The notes under the pieces: generated by a model
Seen by the model: only the letters and a program-made list of their open reading frames with translations
Told to the model about the DNA's origin: nothing
Databases searched by the model: none
Assembly (NCBI GenBank): GCA_963823505.1
Contig: CAWGLY010000005.1
Location: 434,001-498,000 of the forward strand
Length of the DNA stretch: 64,000 bases
Direction: 5' to 3'
DNA from: DATHZQ01 sp963823505
GTDB taxonomy: Bacteria; Actinomycetota; Acidimicrobiia; Spongiisociales; UBA5794
Program-made: the position numbers and the translations under genes
Shown here: in pieces, positions 16,827 through 25,860 of the stretch
How the letters are laid out: every line of letters starts with the position of its first letter
How positions within the stretch are numbered: position 1 is the first letter of the stretch

Positions 16827-18083
16827 TCAGCCGATCAGCCAGAAGCCCGTCTGCCGCCCGTCGAGAAGCCGTACTTCGGCGCCGTCGAAGAAGGCATCCT
16901 CCTCGAGCATGATGCGCACCGGTTGATTGCCCCACTCGGGCACCGGCGTCGCGACCGATAGTTCCAACGAGTATGCAGTGTCCGGATACAGCGGATAGTC
17001 CCCGGCGCCTTCGACGCCTCCCTGCTCGTCCCACAGCCCGATGGTTGGGCCTGCGGCGTGGCCGTGGAGGCCGATCGGGTGGCTGTAGATCGTCGCATCG
17101 ATCCCTTCGGCCGCGGCGGCGCTTCGTGTTGCGGCAAGCACCTCGTTGCCGGTGCGGCCGGCAACGAACTCAGCCATCAGGAGGCCTTGAGCGCGGTTGC
17201 CTGCCGCCAGGCCCCGCCGCAGACCTTCCGGTGCGGTTTGCTCGCCCGCTCGAAGCACGTAGCCGTGCTGCTGCTGATCGGTGTGGAGACCCAGGTACTC
17301 GATCCCGAAGTCCACGTGGACCAGATCACCGGGGCGAATCGTCAGCTCGCCTGGATGATCGGTGAAGCCGTCCCGCGGCAGCGAGCCATTGCGCTGCACC
17401 GAGACCGACGGATGGAACCAGGCGGTGAGTTTGGCGGCAGCCACCTCCTCCCGATACCACCACTCGAGATCGTGGGTCGTGGTGCGATCAGGCGTGATCG
17501 CCTCACCGGACAGCCCGCGGCGCAGGATGTCGTGGGCGTACCGGCATGCTGCTGCGAGGTCCTCGACTTCTGGCTCGACACGGGTCTCCAGCCAGCCGAG
17601 CGCCAGTGCTTCGCCGCTCACGAGCCTCGACCGAAGCTCCGCGCCGAGGGCATCGATCAGCGAGCCATACTCCGACCGGCTCAGGCCGTCGGCCAGCGCG
17701 AACGTCGTCGAGGTGTCGATAGCGATAGTTGCCGGCTCGGCCTCCGCCAGCACCTGGGCAACCCGGCGCCACTGGTCGGGTTCGGAGTCGGGGTCCCATG
17801 CACGGGGGAACAGGCCGTCGACTTCGTACCGGGCTACGGCGCAACGCAGGGCGCCCTTCTGCGTGAAGACCAGGATCGTGCGCCGCCGCGCCGACAGCCA
17901 CGTCGAGGGCAGCATCGTGCGAACGACCGGGTCCTCGTTGTACTCCCGAGCGACCAGCACCCACGCGTCGATGGCATGACGTTCCATGAGCATCGGCACC
18001 ACTCGGTCGAGCCGAGCCGCAAGCGTTTCATCGCGGCGCCTGGCCCTGTTGCGGAGGTTGCGGAGGGTGGTCGGCGTCGACAT
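16827..18083 (-). CDS. M24 family metallopeptidase (Xaa-Pro aminopeptidase-like)
   Basis: A 418-residue pita-bread-fold enzyme. The N-terminal creatinase-like domain spans about residues 1-190. The metal ligands follow: VHVDFGIEYLGLHTDQ (two Asp), SHPIGLHGHAAGP (His), SLELSVATPV (Glu) and IMLEEDAFF (Glu). The set appears complete, so activity on an X-Pro peptide or a related amide is likely. ATG 18083 has TACGAT exactly six bases upstream, indicating leaderless transcription. Confidence 0.87.
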   Translation of the reverse strand: MSTPTTLRNLRNRARRRDETLAARLDRVVPMLMERHAIDAWVLVAREYNEDPVVRTMLPSTWLSARRRTILVFTQKGALRCAVARYEVDGLFPRAWDPDSEPDQWRRVAQVLAEAEPATIAIDTSTTFALADGLSRSEYGSLIDALGAELRSRLVSGEALALGWLETRVEPEVEDLAAACRYAHDILRRGLSGEAITPDRTTTHDLEWWYREEVAAAKLTAWFHPSVSVQRNGSLPRDGFTDHPGELTIRPGDLVHVDFGIEYLGLHTDQQQHGYVLRAGEQTAPEGLRRGLAAGNRAQGLLMAEFVAGRTGNEVLAATRSAAAAEGIDATIYSHPIGLHGHAAGPTIGLWDEQGGVEGAGDYPLYPDTAYSLELSVATPVPEWGNQPVRIMLEEDAFFDGAEVRLLDGRQTGFWLIG

Positions 18084-18089
18084 GCGGGA

Positions 18090-18095
18090 ATCGTA
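18090..18095 (-). promoter_or_regulatory. -10 element of a leaderless promoter for the M24 peptidase
   Basis: On the minus strand TACGAT is followed by TCCCGC and the ATG at 18083. The 90 bases between this gene and the small protein gene at 18186 hold no other gene. Confidence 0.5.
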
Positions 18096-18185
18096 ACGGC
18101 CTCGCAGACGAGGCTCGCAACCGAGGAATCGAGGAACGCCGCCCTCACGGACGGCGTACTCACGATCTCGTGGCGGAGGTCGAGC

Positions 18186-18338
18186 TCAGGAAGTGCCCGC
18201 AGGCACCAGTTCTTCGCTCTCGAGCTGCTCCACCAGTCGCCGGACGTCGAGGGCAAAGTCGATTTCCTGCTCATCCAGGCGCCAAGCGTGCTCGCTGAGC
18301 CACCCGTCGATGTGGTCAATGATGTCATCTGGCTTCAT
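18186..18338 (-). CDS. 50-residue acidic small protein, unknown
   Basis: A short gene with strong local support: AGGAG lies seven bases before ATG 18338. The product is acidic and predicted mostly helical, beginning MKPDDIIDHIDGWL and containing DEQEIDFALDVRRLVEQLES. It has no cysteines or membrane segment. I recognise no family. Its neighbours (M24 peptidase downstream, CapA upstream, same strand) suggest no function. It could be a small adaptor or regulatory protein. Confidence 0.6.
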   Translation of the reverse strand: MKPDDIIDHIDGWLSEHAWRLDEQEIDFALDVRRLVEQLESEELVPAGTS

Positions 18339-18477
18339 GAGATCTCCTCTCGAGGTGTATTCGGTGCAACCGCCCAGACCGGATGCCGTGTTCCCGCTGC
18401 CACTGATTGTTGGACAACGCCGGAGGGCGGTTCTGTCAGATCGATTGGTGATTTGAGCCGGTCGGCCCAGTGAGAAG

Positions 18478-19605
18478 TCATGCGCATGCACTCGGTTCCT
18501 CGCTCCGGGAGACCCTGCCACTCTCGTCGATGGACCAGCCGGTGGACCACCTGCTGAGGTCGGACAGCAGCTCGGTTCCTGCGTCGACGCCCGCGGGCCG
18601 TGGCCGCCCGTCAACGATCGAGAGGGGAGTGACGGTGAGCGAGATACCGGTTTCCGCGACTTTCGCGGTGAAGTACGCGGTGCGAGCCGAGGGGCCTCTC
18701 GCCGAGGGGAATGCGAAGTTGCCGGTCGAGTGCACGACCCACGTGTCGTCGTAGCGTTCGATGCCCTGCAGAACATGGGGATGGCTGCCGATGATGAGAT
18801 CGGCCCCTGCTTCCGACCATGCGGCCGCCAGCTCCCGCTGGTACGGCTGGGGGCAGTGATCGAGCTCGATGCCCCAATGCACCATCACGATGGTGAGATC
18901 GACCTCGGAGGCAATTGCGGCGACCGCGTCGATCGTCTGCTGCTCGAAGCCGGGACATGCCCACGCCGATTCCGGCCACCTGTTGCGGTCGTCTGCGACC
19001 CAGCCGCACTCGATGTGGGTGAATCCCACCAGCCCGATCCGCCAATCGCCGACATCGGCAACCCTGGCTGCGTACGCGGCCTCGCGGTCTTCTCCTGCCC
19101 CGAAGTGGAGCAGACCGCCGTCATCCAGCAGTTCCAGCGTACGTAGTAGGCCCTCCCTGCCGTAATCGAGCGTGTGGTTGTTGGCGAGCGACACCGCATC
19201 GATCCCTGCATCGGTGAGTAGGGCAACGGACGAAGGTGGCGAACGGAAGATGTAGGTCTTGTCCAGAGCGCGGCCGACGCCGTCTTCACCCACCGTGGTC
19301 TCGAGGTTGACGGCAGTGAAGTCGGCCGCGGTCAGCAGCCGGGACACGTCCCCCAACGGATCCCTTCCATGGAGACCGTGGGTGAACGACGTGTCGCCCG
19401 CAAACCCGAGCGTGATCGGGGCCTTGGGAGCTGCGGTCGTCGTTGTCGTGGCCGCCACCGAGGCGGCGGGGGCGACGATCGGATTGAGGGGAGGCAGGGA
19501 GTCCAGTGTTTCCCGAGGCGATGCGAGGTCGGTCGATGCAGACGCACCGGCGCACCCCGTCAGCACGATCAGAAAGAGCGGGATCCAGCGCCACAAACTG
19601 CGCAT
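18478..19605 (-). CDS. CapA family lipoprotein (metallophosphatase fold)
   Basis: A 375-residue exported protein. The signal peptide with lipobox FLIVLTGCAGAS makes it a lipoprotein. The CapA/PgsA fold is shown by LGFAGDTSFTHGLHG, AVNLETTVGEDG, SLANNHTLDYGREGLLRTLE and IIGSHPHVLQGIERYDDTW, which supply the metal ligands of this calcineurin-like family. Family members take part in poly-gamma-glutamate or capsule synthesis, but many stand-alone actinobacterial copies have no known role, and no cap genes are nearby. The start has TACTCT six bases upstream. Confidence 0.85.
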   Translation of the reverse strand: MRSLWRWIPLFLIVLTGCAGASASTDLASPRETLDSLPPLNPIVAPAASVAATTTTTAAPKAPITLGFAGDTSFTHGLHGRDPLGDVSRLLTAADFTAVNLETTVGEDGVGRALDKTYIFRSPPSSVALLTDAGIDAVSLANNHTLDYGREGLLRTLELLDDGGLLHFGAGEDREAAYAARVADVGDWRIGLVGFTHIECGWVADDRNRWPESAWACPGFEQQTIDAVAAIASEVDLTIVMVHWGIELDHCPQPYQRELAAAWSEAGADLIIGSHPHVLQGIERYDDTWVVHSTGNFAFPSARGPSARTAYFTAKVAETGISLTVTPLSIVDGRPRPAGVDAGTELLSDLSRWSTGWSIDESGRVSRSEEPSACA

Positions 19606-19611
19606 GACGTC

Positions 19612-19617
19612 AGAGTA
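19612..19617 (-). promoter_or_regulatory. -10 element of a leaderless promoter for the CapA gene
   Basis: TACTCT on the minus strand, then GACGTC, then the ATG at 19605. I see no convincing -35. Confidence 0.5.
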
Positions 19618-19703
19618 CTGCCGTGGCGCGCGGTTCCCGGCATTACGGGAGCATCCCCGGTGGGTTCGTGGTTGACTCGGGGTGACGGCATCAGGAGGAT
19701 CGC

Positions 19704-21272
19704 GTGGAGTACGACTACATCATCGTCGGAGCCGGCTCAGCCGGCTGTGTCGTTGCCAATCGGCTGAGCGCCGACGGCACCCGATCGGTACTGCTGCTCG
19801 AGGCGGGCGGGTCCAACAAGCACATGAATGTATCGATCCCTGCGGCCTTTCCCAAGCTGTTCAAATCGAAGCGCGACTGGGACTACATGACGGACCCCGA
19901 GCCTTCGCTGAAAGGACGTTCGGTCTTCATTCCCCGCGGCAAGATGTTGGGCGGATCGTCGTCGATGAACGCCATGATCTACATCAGGGGCCGCCGCAGC
20001 GACTACGACGGATGGGCCGCAAGCGGGTGCGACGGCTGGAGCTACGACGAGGTCCTGCCGTACTTCAGGCGCTCGGAGCGCAACGACCGGCTCAACGATG
20101 AGTACCACGGGATCGGAGGGGAGTTGCTCGTCACGGACCTCGTCAGCCCAAACCCGATGAGCCGCGCCTTTGTCGACGCATGTGTCGCCTGGGGCATGCC
20201 CGCCAACGACGACTTCAACGGCGCCAGCCAGGAGGGCGCCGGTCTCTACCAAGTCACCCAGAACAAGGCGAGCCGGTGGAGCACGGCCAAGGCCTTCCTC
20301 GATCCGGCGCGAAAGCGCGACAATCTCACGGTCGAAACCGGCGCCCATGCCACCGAGATCGTGATGGACGGCGTTCGCGCGGTCGGCGTGGCCTACGTAG
20401 TCGGCAAAGAACGCCGCGTCGCCCACGCCTCCGCCGAGGTGATCGTTGCCGCAGGTGCGATCAACTCGCCGCAGCTCCTCATGCTGTCGGGCATCGGACC
20501 GGCCGACGACCTGTCTTTGCACGGCATAGCCCCGATCGTCGACCTCCCCGTGGGTCACAATCTCCAGGACCACCCCGTGGTGATGAACGTCTACGAGACC
20601 GACCAGGCTGTCAGCCTCGCCGATGCGGAGAAGCCCAAGGCGCTGCTCGAGTACGCGGTCTTCAAGCGAGGGATGCTCAGCTCCAACATCGGAGAGGCGG
20701 GGGGTTTCGTGAGGTCACGCCCTTCCCTCATGGATGCCGACATTCAGTTCCACTTCGGTCCCGCCTTCTTCGTGGAGCATGGTTTTGAGACCTTCGACGG
20801 TCACGCTTTCTCGGTGGGGCCGACCCTGGTGTCCGTCGAGAGCCGCGGCACCGTCGAGCTGGCGTCCGCCGATCCATTCTCCAAGGTGCGGATCCATGGC
20901 AACTACCTCACCGCACGCACCGATATCGATGCGCTCGTCGCAGGTGTCAAGATCTCCCGCGAGATCGCCAACGAAGCGCCGCTGAGCAAGTACCGGACCA
21001 GGGAGATCTATCCGGGGGAGGGCTACGGCTCCGATGCCGAGCTCGAAGAGTACGTGCGTCAGGTGGCCGAACTGCTGTACCACCCGGCCGGCACGTGTGC
21101 GATGGGGCCGGCGGGCGCTGCTGTGGTGGATCCGCAGCTCAGGGTGAACGGTGTAGACGGGTTGCGAGTCGTCGACGCCTCGGTGATGCCCGTCATCGTC
21201 GGGGGCAATACGAACGCGCCAACGATCATGATCGCAGAACGAGCCTCAGACCTGATCCTCGGGGCCGCGTGA
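19704..21272 (+). CDS. GMC family FAD oxidoreductase (choline dehydrogenase-like)
   Basis: A 522-residue glucose-methanol-choline oxidoreductase. The FAD motif YIIVGAGSAGCVVANRLS opens the protein, followed by GKMLGGSSSMNAMIYIRGRR (GMC signature 1), AGAINSPQLLMLSGIGP (signature 2) and the catalytic His in LYHPAGTCAMGP. GMC signature 2 and the overall length fit alcohol or choline dehydrogenases. Choline as substrate would connect to the betaine genes at 58-64 kb, but that link is only inference across 37 kb. GTG 19704 has AGGAGG just upstream. Confidence 0.88.
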   Translation: MEYDYIIVGAGSAGCVVANRLSADGTRSVLLLEAGGSNKHMNVSIPAAFPKLFKSKRDWDYMTDPEPSLKGRSVFIPRGKMLGGSSSMNAMIYIRGRRSDYDGWAASGCDGWSYDEVLPYFRRSERNDRLNDEYHGIGGELLVTDLVSPNPMSRAFVDACVAWGMPANDDFNGASQEGAGLYQVTQNKASRWSTAKAFLDPARKRDNLTVETGAHATEIVMDGVRAVGVAYVVGKERRVAHASAEVIVAAGAINSPQLLMLSGIGPADDLSLHGIAPIVDLPVGHNLQDHPVVMNVYETDQAVSLADAEKPKALLEYAVFKRGMLSSNIGEAGGFVRSRPSLMDADIQFHFGPAFFVEHGFETFDGHAFSVGPTLVSVESRGTVELASADPFSKVRIHGNYLTARTDIDALVAGVKISREIANEAPLSKYRTREIYPGEGYGSDAELEEYVRQVAELLYHPAGTCAMGPAGAAVVDPQLRVNGVDGLRVVDASVMPVIVGGNTNAPTIMIAERASDLILGAA

Positions 21273-21285
21273 CGCCCACGGCACA

Positions 21286-22896
21286 TCACGAAACTACTGA
21301 ATTCGCCTCCCGGTCGAGGACCTCGACTGTGCGCTCGTACCGGGCTTCGGCCGCAGCCAACGTGCGGCCGACGGCCAGCACGCCGAGCTTTCCCCACTCG
21401 GCAATGGCGCCGATGAGGTGGAAGACCACGCCCTCCTGGGTGGTGCTGTCGAAGTGCAACCCCTGTTCGACCACCACGTCGATCAAGTCCATCGGTGTGA
21501 GCCGCCGGTAGTTGTCTCGTTGCAGGTTGTCTGTGGCGTAGTAGTAGCGCGGCTCACCCATGGCGGTGACGTAGTGGCCGGTGTCGGGATGGTACGAGCC
21601 GTTGGTGAGGAACTGGAGCATGAGGAACGGCAACGTGGTCCCTCCCTTGCGCAGGTTGATCTCGATCGCATAGTTACGTCTCCTGCCGTTCTCGATGACG
21701 CTCACAAAATCGACGGCATAGCGGCCGATCACTCCCTGGTCCCGCAGCACGACACCCACCTTGCGCCCGGCGTCGTGGAGCTCGGCCCGGTACGTCTCCT
21801 CCGCGGGGAAACGGCACCCGAGGAAGATCTGACCGGTTGGACCGCCGAGTACCTGATCGTGGGTGGACACGATCTCGATCTGACCGACGGGGTCGATCCT
21901 GCATTGGACCGAGGGCGACACCGCTCCCGTGCCGGTGACGAACGCCTCGACGATGCCGCCCATACGCGCCAGCTTCTCCTCGAAGCGCGGCCACGTCTCA
22001 CCGCTCGCCTCGAACATCAGTGACGTCGGCAAGGTGTCGTAAACCCAGCGCTCTACGCCCGTCCCAGGAGCATCCCGCAGATCGAAGGTGGCGTTACCCT
22101 CGCCGGAAAACCCCTCGTCGAGCTTGACGAGCGCCCGGCTCAGCTCGGGGTTCCGGGAGAGAAGGGCGGCGAGGCTCTCGGCGACCTCGGACCTGGACTG
22201 CACTCCCTCCGTGCCGTCGGGGAGGTCGATTCCTGCCTGTCGAAACACACGGCGGCTTCCGGTCTTCGTGCCCAAGGACGACAGCGCCGGATCGGTCGCG
22301 TACAGCGGGACACCGAGCCGGACGGCAAGGGTGCGTTCGAGCGCCGTCGAGTTGAAACAGGTGATGTGCCCGGAGTCGAGGTCCGAGATCGCAGCCCTGA
22401 TACGGGCGACCAGGCGGGGGCGGTACAGGATCTTCTCCGTGAGGGGACGCAGGGACCCGTCATCACAGCTCAGCAAGGTCAGGCGGCGTCTGGCGTGGCT
22501 GGCAGGTACCCCAGGCAGCAGATGGAGGTAGTAGTCGATGATGGACGGTGCCAGCGACCGGCTGGTGACGTACACGATGTGGGTGCGGGGCAGTCGGAGC
22601 AGCATGAGCAGGCACAACAGCCGTTCCTCGTAGTGCTCGACACCGTCGATCTTCCGTAGCTCCTCGGGGTCGAGGGAGAGGCTCGGGATGACCACGATGG
22701 TTCTCGCCGCCGAAGGATCGGAGAAGACCCTCCGGTACATCGGTCCCAGCTCCGCCTGGAGTCTGGCGAAGATCTCGAGTTCCTCGGCAGACCGCGGCGC
22801 GGGAACTCCGTCGCGCAACGAGAACGGCGGTTCCCATCCGCCAGCGCTTTGGAGGCCGGCACCGGCTGTCGGGCCCGCCTCAGAAGTCTGCGTCAC
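21286..22896 (-). CDS. PGM1-like ATP-grasp peptide ligase family protein
   Basis: A 536-residue protein resembling the pheganomycin PGM1-type peptide ligases and carboxylate-amine ligases. The N-terminal half includes IVVIPSLSLDPEEL and VYVTSRSLAPSIIDYYLHLL. The ATP-grasp region runs from about 200 to 430, with LVKLDEGFSGEGNATFDL, THDQVLGGPTGQIFLGC and YAIEINLRKGGTTLPFLML (metal-binding Glu/Asn). The C-terminal part (YHPDTGHYVTAMGEPRYYY onward) matches the family tail. It should join a carboxylate to an amine using ATP. GTG 22896 has GGGAG eight bases upstream. No biosynthetic cluster surrounds it. Confidence 0.72.
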   Translation of the reverse strand: MTQTSEAGPTAGAGLQSAGGWEPPFSLRDGVPAPRSAEELEIFARLQAELGPMYRRVFSDPSAARTIVVIPSLSLDPEELRKIDGVEHYEERLLCLLMLLRLPRTHIVYVTSRSLAPSIIDYYLHLLPGVPASHARRRLTLLSCDDGSLRPLTEKILYRPRLVARIRAAISDLDSGHITCFNSTALERTLAVRLGVPLYATDPALSSLGTKTGSRRVFRQAGIDLPDGTEGVQSRSEVAESLAALLSRNPELSRALVKLDEGFSGEGNATFDLRDAPGTGVERWVYDTLPTSLMFEASGETWPRFEEKLARMGGIVEAFVTGTGAVSPSVQCRIDPVGQIEIVSTHDQVLGGPTGQIFLGCRFPAEETYRAELHDAGRKVGVVLRDQGVIGRYAVDFVSVIENGRRRNYAIEINLRKGGTTLPFLMLQFLTNGSYHPDTGHYVTAMGEPRYYYATDNLQRDNYRRLTPMDLIDVVVEQGLHFDSTTQEGVVFHLIGAIAEWGKLGVLAVGRTLAAAEARYERTVEVLDREANSVVS

Positions 22897-23053
22897 GGCT
22901 CGCTCCCGGTCGTCGCCACATGGTGCAACCTAGCGCCTTTTGCCCTTGCCTACCCTCAGAAGGAGAGCGAGACGCGGGACGCATTGCCATCCGGGCGAGG
23001 CGGGAACGAGCGCCTCGGTACGACCCTGCTGGAATGCGGTCCATGGAGGGATC

Positions 23054-24088
23054 ATGAGGGCACTGCGACTGGTCGCCGCCAACGAGCCACTGCAGGCATT
23101 CGACCTGCCTGTTCCCGTCGCGGAACCAGATGAAGCGGTGGTTCGGGTTGCCGCAGCCGGGGTCTGCAGATCCGACGTGCACTACCGATCCGGCAGCCCC
23201 AAGCTGCCGCCCCTGCCACGCACCCTCGGTCACGAGATCGCCGGCGAGGTGGTGGCGCTCGGTGACGGGTCGGCGGGCGGGATCGCAGTGGGAGCCAGGG
23301 TGGCGGTGCACTACCAGGTGAGCTGCGGACGCTGTCCGGCATGTGACGAGGGCGCCGAGCAGTTCTGTCAATGGGGCGAGATGATCGGCAACCAGCGCGA
23401 TGGCGGCTTCGCCGAGTTCGTCGCTGTTCCCGTGCGCAACCTCGTGGCCATCCCCACCGGCGTCGACCTCCGCCGGGCCGCGGTCACGATGTGCAGCACC
23501 GCAACGGTCCTCCATGCGCTGCGCAGGACTCGGCTGGCGGCAGGGGAGACCGTGGCGTTGTACGGCATGGGTGGGCTGGGAATGTCGGCGCTCCTTCTCG
23601 CCCAGACGCTGGGTGCCGCCGAGATCTACGCCGTGGATGTGAACCGCTCGAAGCTCGAGCTTGCAGCACAGCTCGGTGCGGTAGCGATCGATGCGAGTGC
23701 GACGGAACCCGTCGAAGCGATCCGGGCCAGGGGTGGAGCCGATCTGGCGCTCGAGCTCGTCGGCCTGCCCCAGACGACGCAACAAGCGGTCCGCTGCCTG
23801 CGTCGGCGGGGGAGAGCCGGTCTTGTCGGACTTGCACAGGCGCCCGCGGTCATTCATCCCTACTTCGACGTGATTGCCAACGAGATCGACATCCTCGGGG
23901 TGATGGACCACCTCCTCCAAGACGCCAGAGACGTCATCGGCTACCTCCATCGCGGCGAGCTCGATCTCAGCAGGGTGGTGACGGATGAGGTACCGCTCAC
24001 GGCGGCGGCGGTGAATGCGGCGCTTGACAACGTGGAAGCCTTCGGCGACGGGGTCCGAACCGTCGTGGTCCCTGAGATTCGGGACTGA
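23054..24088 (+). CDS. zinc-dependent alcohol dehydrogenase
   Basis: About 344 residues of the zinc MDR family. The catalytic zinc site is supplied by GVCRSDVHYRSG and GHEIAGEVVALGDG, and the structural zinc by CGRCPACDEGAEQFC (four Cys). The NAD(P) motif is YGMGGLGMSALLLAQ. It should interconvert an alcohol and aldehyde or ketone; the substrate is unknown. I chose ATG 23054 because GGAGGG precedes it; upstream in-frame sequence is not convincing. A dienelactone hydrolase-like gene follows after 63 bases. Confidence 0.88.
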   Translation: MRALRLVAANEPLQAFDLPVPVAEPDEAVVRVAAAGVCRSDVHYRSGSPKLPPLPRTLGHEIAGEVVALGDGSAGGIAVGARVAVHYQVSCGRCPACDEGAEQFCQWGEMIGNQRDGGFAEFVAVPVRNLVAIPTGVDLRRAAVTMCSTATVLHALRRTRLAAGETVALYGMGGLGMSALLLAQTLGAAEIYAVDVNRSKLELAAQLGAVAIDASATEPVEAIRARGGADLALELVGLPQTTQQAVRCLRRRGRAGLVGLAQAPAVIHPYFDVIANEIDILGVMDHLLQDARDVIGYLHRGELDLSRVVTDEVPLTAAAVNAALDNVEAFGDGVRTVVVPEIRD

Positions 24089-24151
24089 GGACGCTTCTCA
24101 GAGGGGTGGCCCTTGGTACCCTCGCGATTGCGCATCCAAAGGACCGGCGAG

Positions 24152-24820
24152 ATGACCCTGGAGACGGCCACTCAGCTGTACGAAGCCCTGCCAAGTGCGA
24201 GCTGCGGGCGAGGGGTGCTGCTTCTGCACTCGGCGTTTGGGCTCAAAGACTGCCACCGCAAGATGTGTGATCGACTCGCCGATGCCGGGTTTGTGGCCGT
24301 TGCGCCCGACCTCTTCGACGGCGAGACGGCCGATACGCCTGCTGACGCTGAACGGTTGCGATCGATGAGGCGCTCGGACCATCGGTGGGCGACGATCGGC
24401 ACCGCAATCCGCCGGTTGCGCCGGATCAGCCTGCCCGATCAACCGATCGGCGTCGTCGGGTTGTCGCTCGGAGGACACTGGGCGCTGTTCCTTGCGCAGC
24501 AGGGGAGACTGCCAATCGGTGCCACCGTGGTGTACTACGCCGTCAGGGGCGGTGACTACCGGTCGTCGCACTCGGCCTTCCAAGTGCACCTCGCGCAAGA
24601 TGACGAGTACGTCACCACCTCTGGAGTGATGCGGCTGCGCCGCAAGCTCGAGACTGCGGGACGCCCGGCCGAGTTCTATGAGTACCCGGGCACCCATCAC
24701 TGGTTCTGCGACGGAGATCGCCCCGACAGCTTCGATCCGGCCGCTGCCGAGCTGGCATGGGATCGGACGCTGGACTTCTTGAGCAGATCGATGGTTGGGG
24801 AGAGCTCGCGTTCTCGTTGA
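24152..24820 (+). CDS. dienelactone hydrolase family protein
   Basis: About 222 residues of alpha/beta hydrolase fold: VLLLHSAFGLKDCHRKMCDRLAD, then FVAVAPDLFDG. The nucleophile elbow is VGLSLGGHWA, so the nucleophile is Ser rather than the Cys of classical dienelactone hydrolase. HHWFCDGDRP near the C-terminus carries the expected catalytic His. It therefore probably acts as an esterase or lactonase rather than on chlorodienelactone. ATG 24152 is chosen over an earlier in-frame start at 24113. Confidence 0.82.
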   Translation: MTLETATQLYEALPSASCGRGVLLLHSAFGLKDCHRKMCDRLADAGFVAVAPDLFDGETADTPADAERLRSMRRSDHRWATIGTAIRRLRRISLPDQPIGVVGLSLGGHWALFLAQQGRLPIGATVVYYAVRGGDYRSSHSAFQVHLAQDDEYVTTSGVMRLRRKLETAGRPAEFYEYPGTHHWFCDGDRPDSFDPAAAELAWDRTLDFLSRSMVGESSRSR

Positions 24821-24978
24821 GCATGGATCACCGATTCATGGAGGCGGTCGCCCTGTGGGTGATTGCCGCTACGTGCTTCGCTCCCCGTGCGACCCATGGC
24901 CGGGTGTGAGGACGCGATGGAGCTACGGAGTTGCGTAGTCATCGGCTGCCGCTCGACCCAGCGGATTTGCAAAGTAAA

Positions 24979-25009
24979 TTGAGGCTAGGGAATCGACCGG
25001 TGCTATAAG
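24979..25009 (+). promoter_or_regulatory. promoter of the heliorhodopsin gene, likely leaderless
   Basis: TTGAGG (24979-24984) and an extended -10, TGCTATAAG (TATAAG at 25004-25009), precede ATG 25016 by six bases. The spacer is 19 bases, slightly long. The rest of the 195-base gap from 24821 holds no gene I can support. Confidence 0.55.
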
Positions 25010-25015
25010 TGGCGG

Positions 25016-25786
25016 ATGACCACTACCACCACATCACACCCTTCGCCGCGTCTTGCCCGCCTGCGGCCGTACAACCTCATCATGGGTGCCATCCATGCCG
25101 CCCAGGCGATCGCGATCCTGGCGCTGGCCAACGACTTTGCTCTGCCGGTGACCGCAACGTTCCTGAACGATGCTCCCGGTATCAACCCACCTGAGCTGAC
25201 GGAGCTCTTCGAAGTCCGGGTGGCGTGGGGAGTTGCCGCCTTTCTTCTCTTGTCGGCCCTTGCCCATCTGATCATCGTGACACCTTGGGTGTACCCCTGG
25301 TACATCGCCAACCTGGGCAAGAACCGCAACTATGCGAGGTGGATCGAATACTCGCTGAGCTCGTCCCTGATGGTCGTCCTCATTGCGATGCTGCCGGGTA
25401 TCAGCGACATCGCCGCCCTTCTCGCCATCTTTGGTGTCAACGCCACGATGATCCTGTTCGGGCTGCTGATGGAGAAGTACGAGTCCCCTGGCACACCGAA
25501 CTGGCTGTCGTACTGGTTCGGCGTCCTGGCGGGAGCCGTGCCGTGGATCGCGATTGCGATCTATTTGTGGTCACCTGGGACCGGTTCACCCCCAGCGTTC
25601 GTGTATGCGATCTTCTTCAGCCTCTTCATCTTCTTCAACAGCTTTGCGATCAACATGGTCCTGCAATACCGCAAGGTCGGGAAGTGGAACGACTATGTGT
25701 ACGGCGAGGTCGTGTACGTGTTCCTCAGCTTGACCGCCAAGAGCGCCCTCGCCTGGCAAGTCTTCGCAGGCACTCTGGCGACCTGA
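25016..25786 (+). CDS. heR: heliorhodopsin
   Basis: A 256-residue seven-helix retinal protein of the heliorhodopsin family, which is inverted in the membrane relative to type-1 rhodopsins. Diagnostic stretches are YARWIEYSLSSSLMVVLIAM (counterion Glu near residue 111) and the last helix EVVYVFLSLTAKSALAWQVF (retinal Schiff-base Lys near residue 242). There is no DTD/NDQ proton-pump or chloride-pump motif. Heliorhodopsins have slow photocycles and proposed roles in light sensing, oxidative-stress regulation or enzyme modulation. No carotenoid cleavage or retinal synthesis gene is in the window. The nearest neighbours are a dienelactone hydrolase and an acyl-CoA ligase. Confidence 0.95.
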   Translation: MTTTTTSHPSPRLARLRPYNLIMGAIHAAQAIAILALANDFALPVTATFLNDAPGINPPELTELFEVRVAWGVAAFLLLSALAHLIIVTPWVYPWYIANLGKNRNYARWIEYSLSSSLMVVLIAMLPGISDIAALLAIFGVNATMILFGLLMEKYESPGTPNWLSYWFGVLAGAVPWIAIAIYLWSPGTGSPPAFVYAIFFSLFIFFNSFAINMVLQYRKVGKWNDYVYGEVVYVFLSLTAKSALAWQVFAGTLAT

Positions 25787-25860
25787 GGCCAGTTGCTGCG
25801 CTCCCGTAGACTGTGACCGGCGCCAGTGCGGCGCGGGTGTCGACGAGGCAGGTTGGGGAC

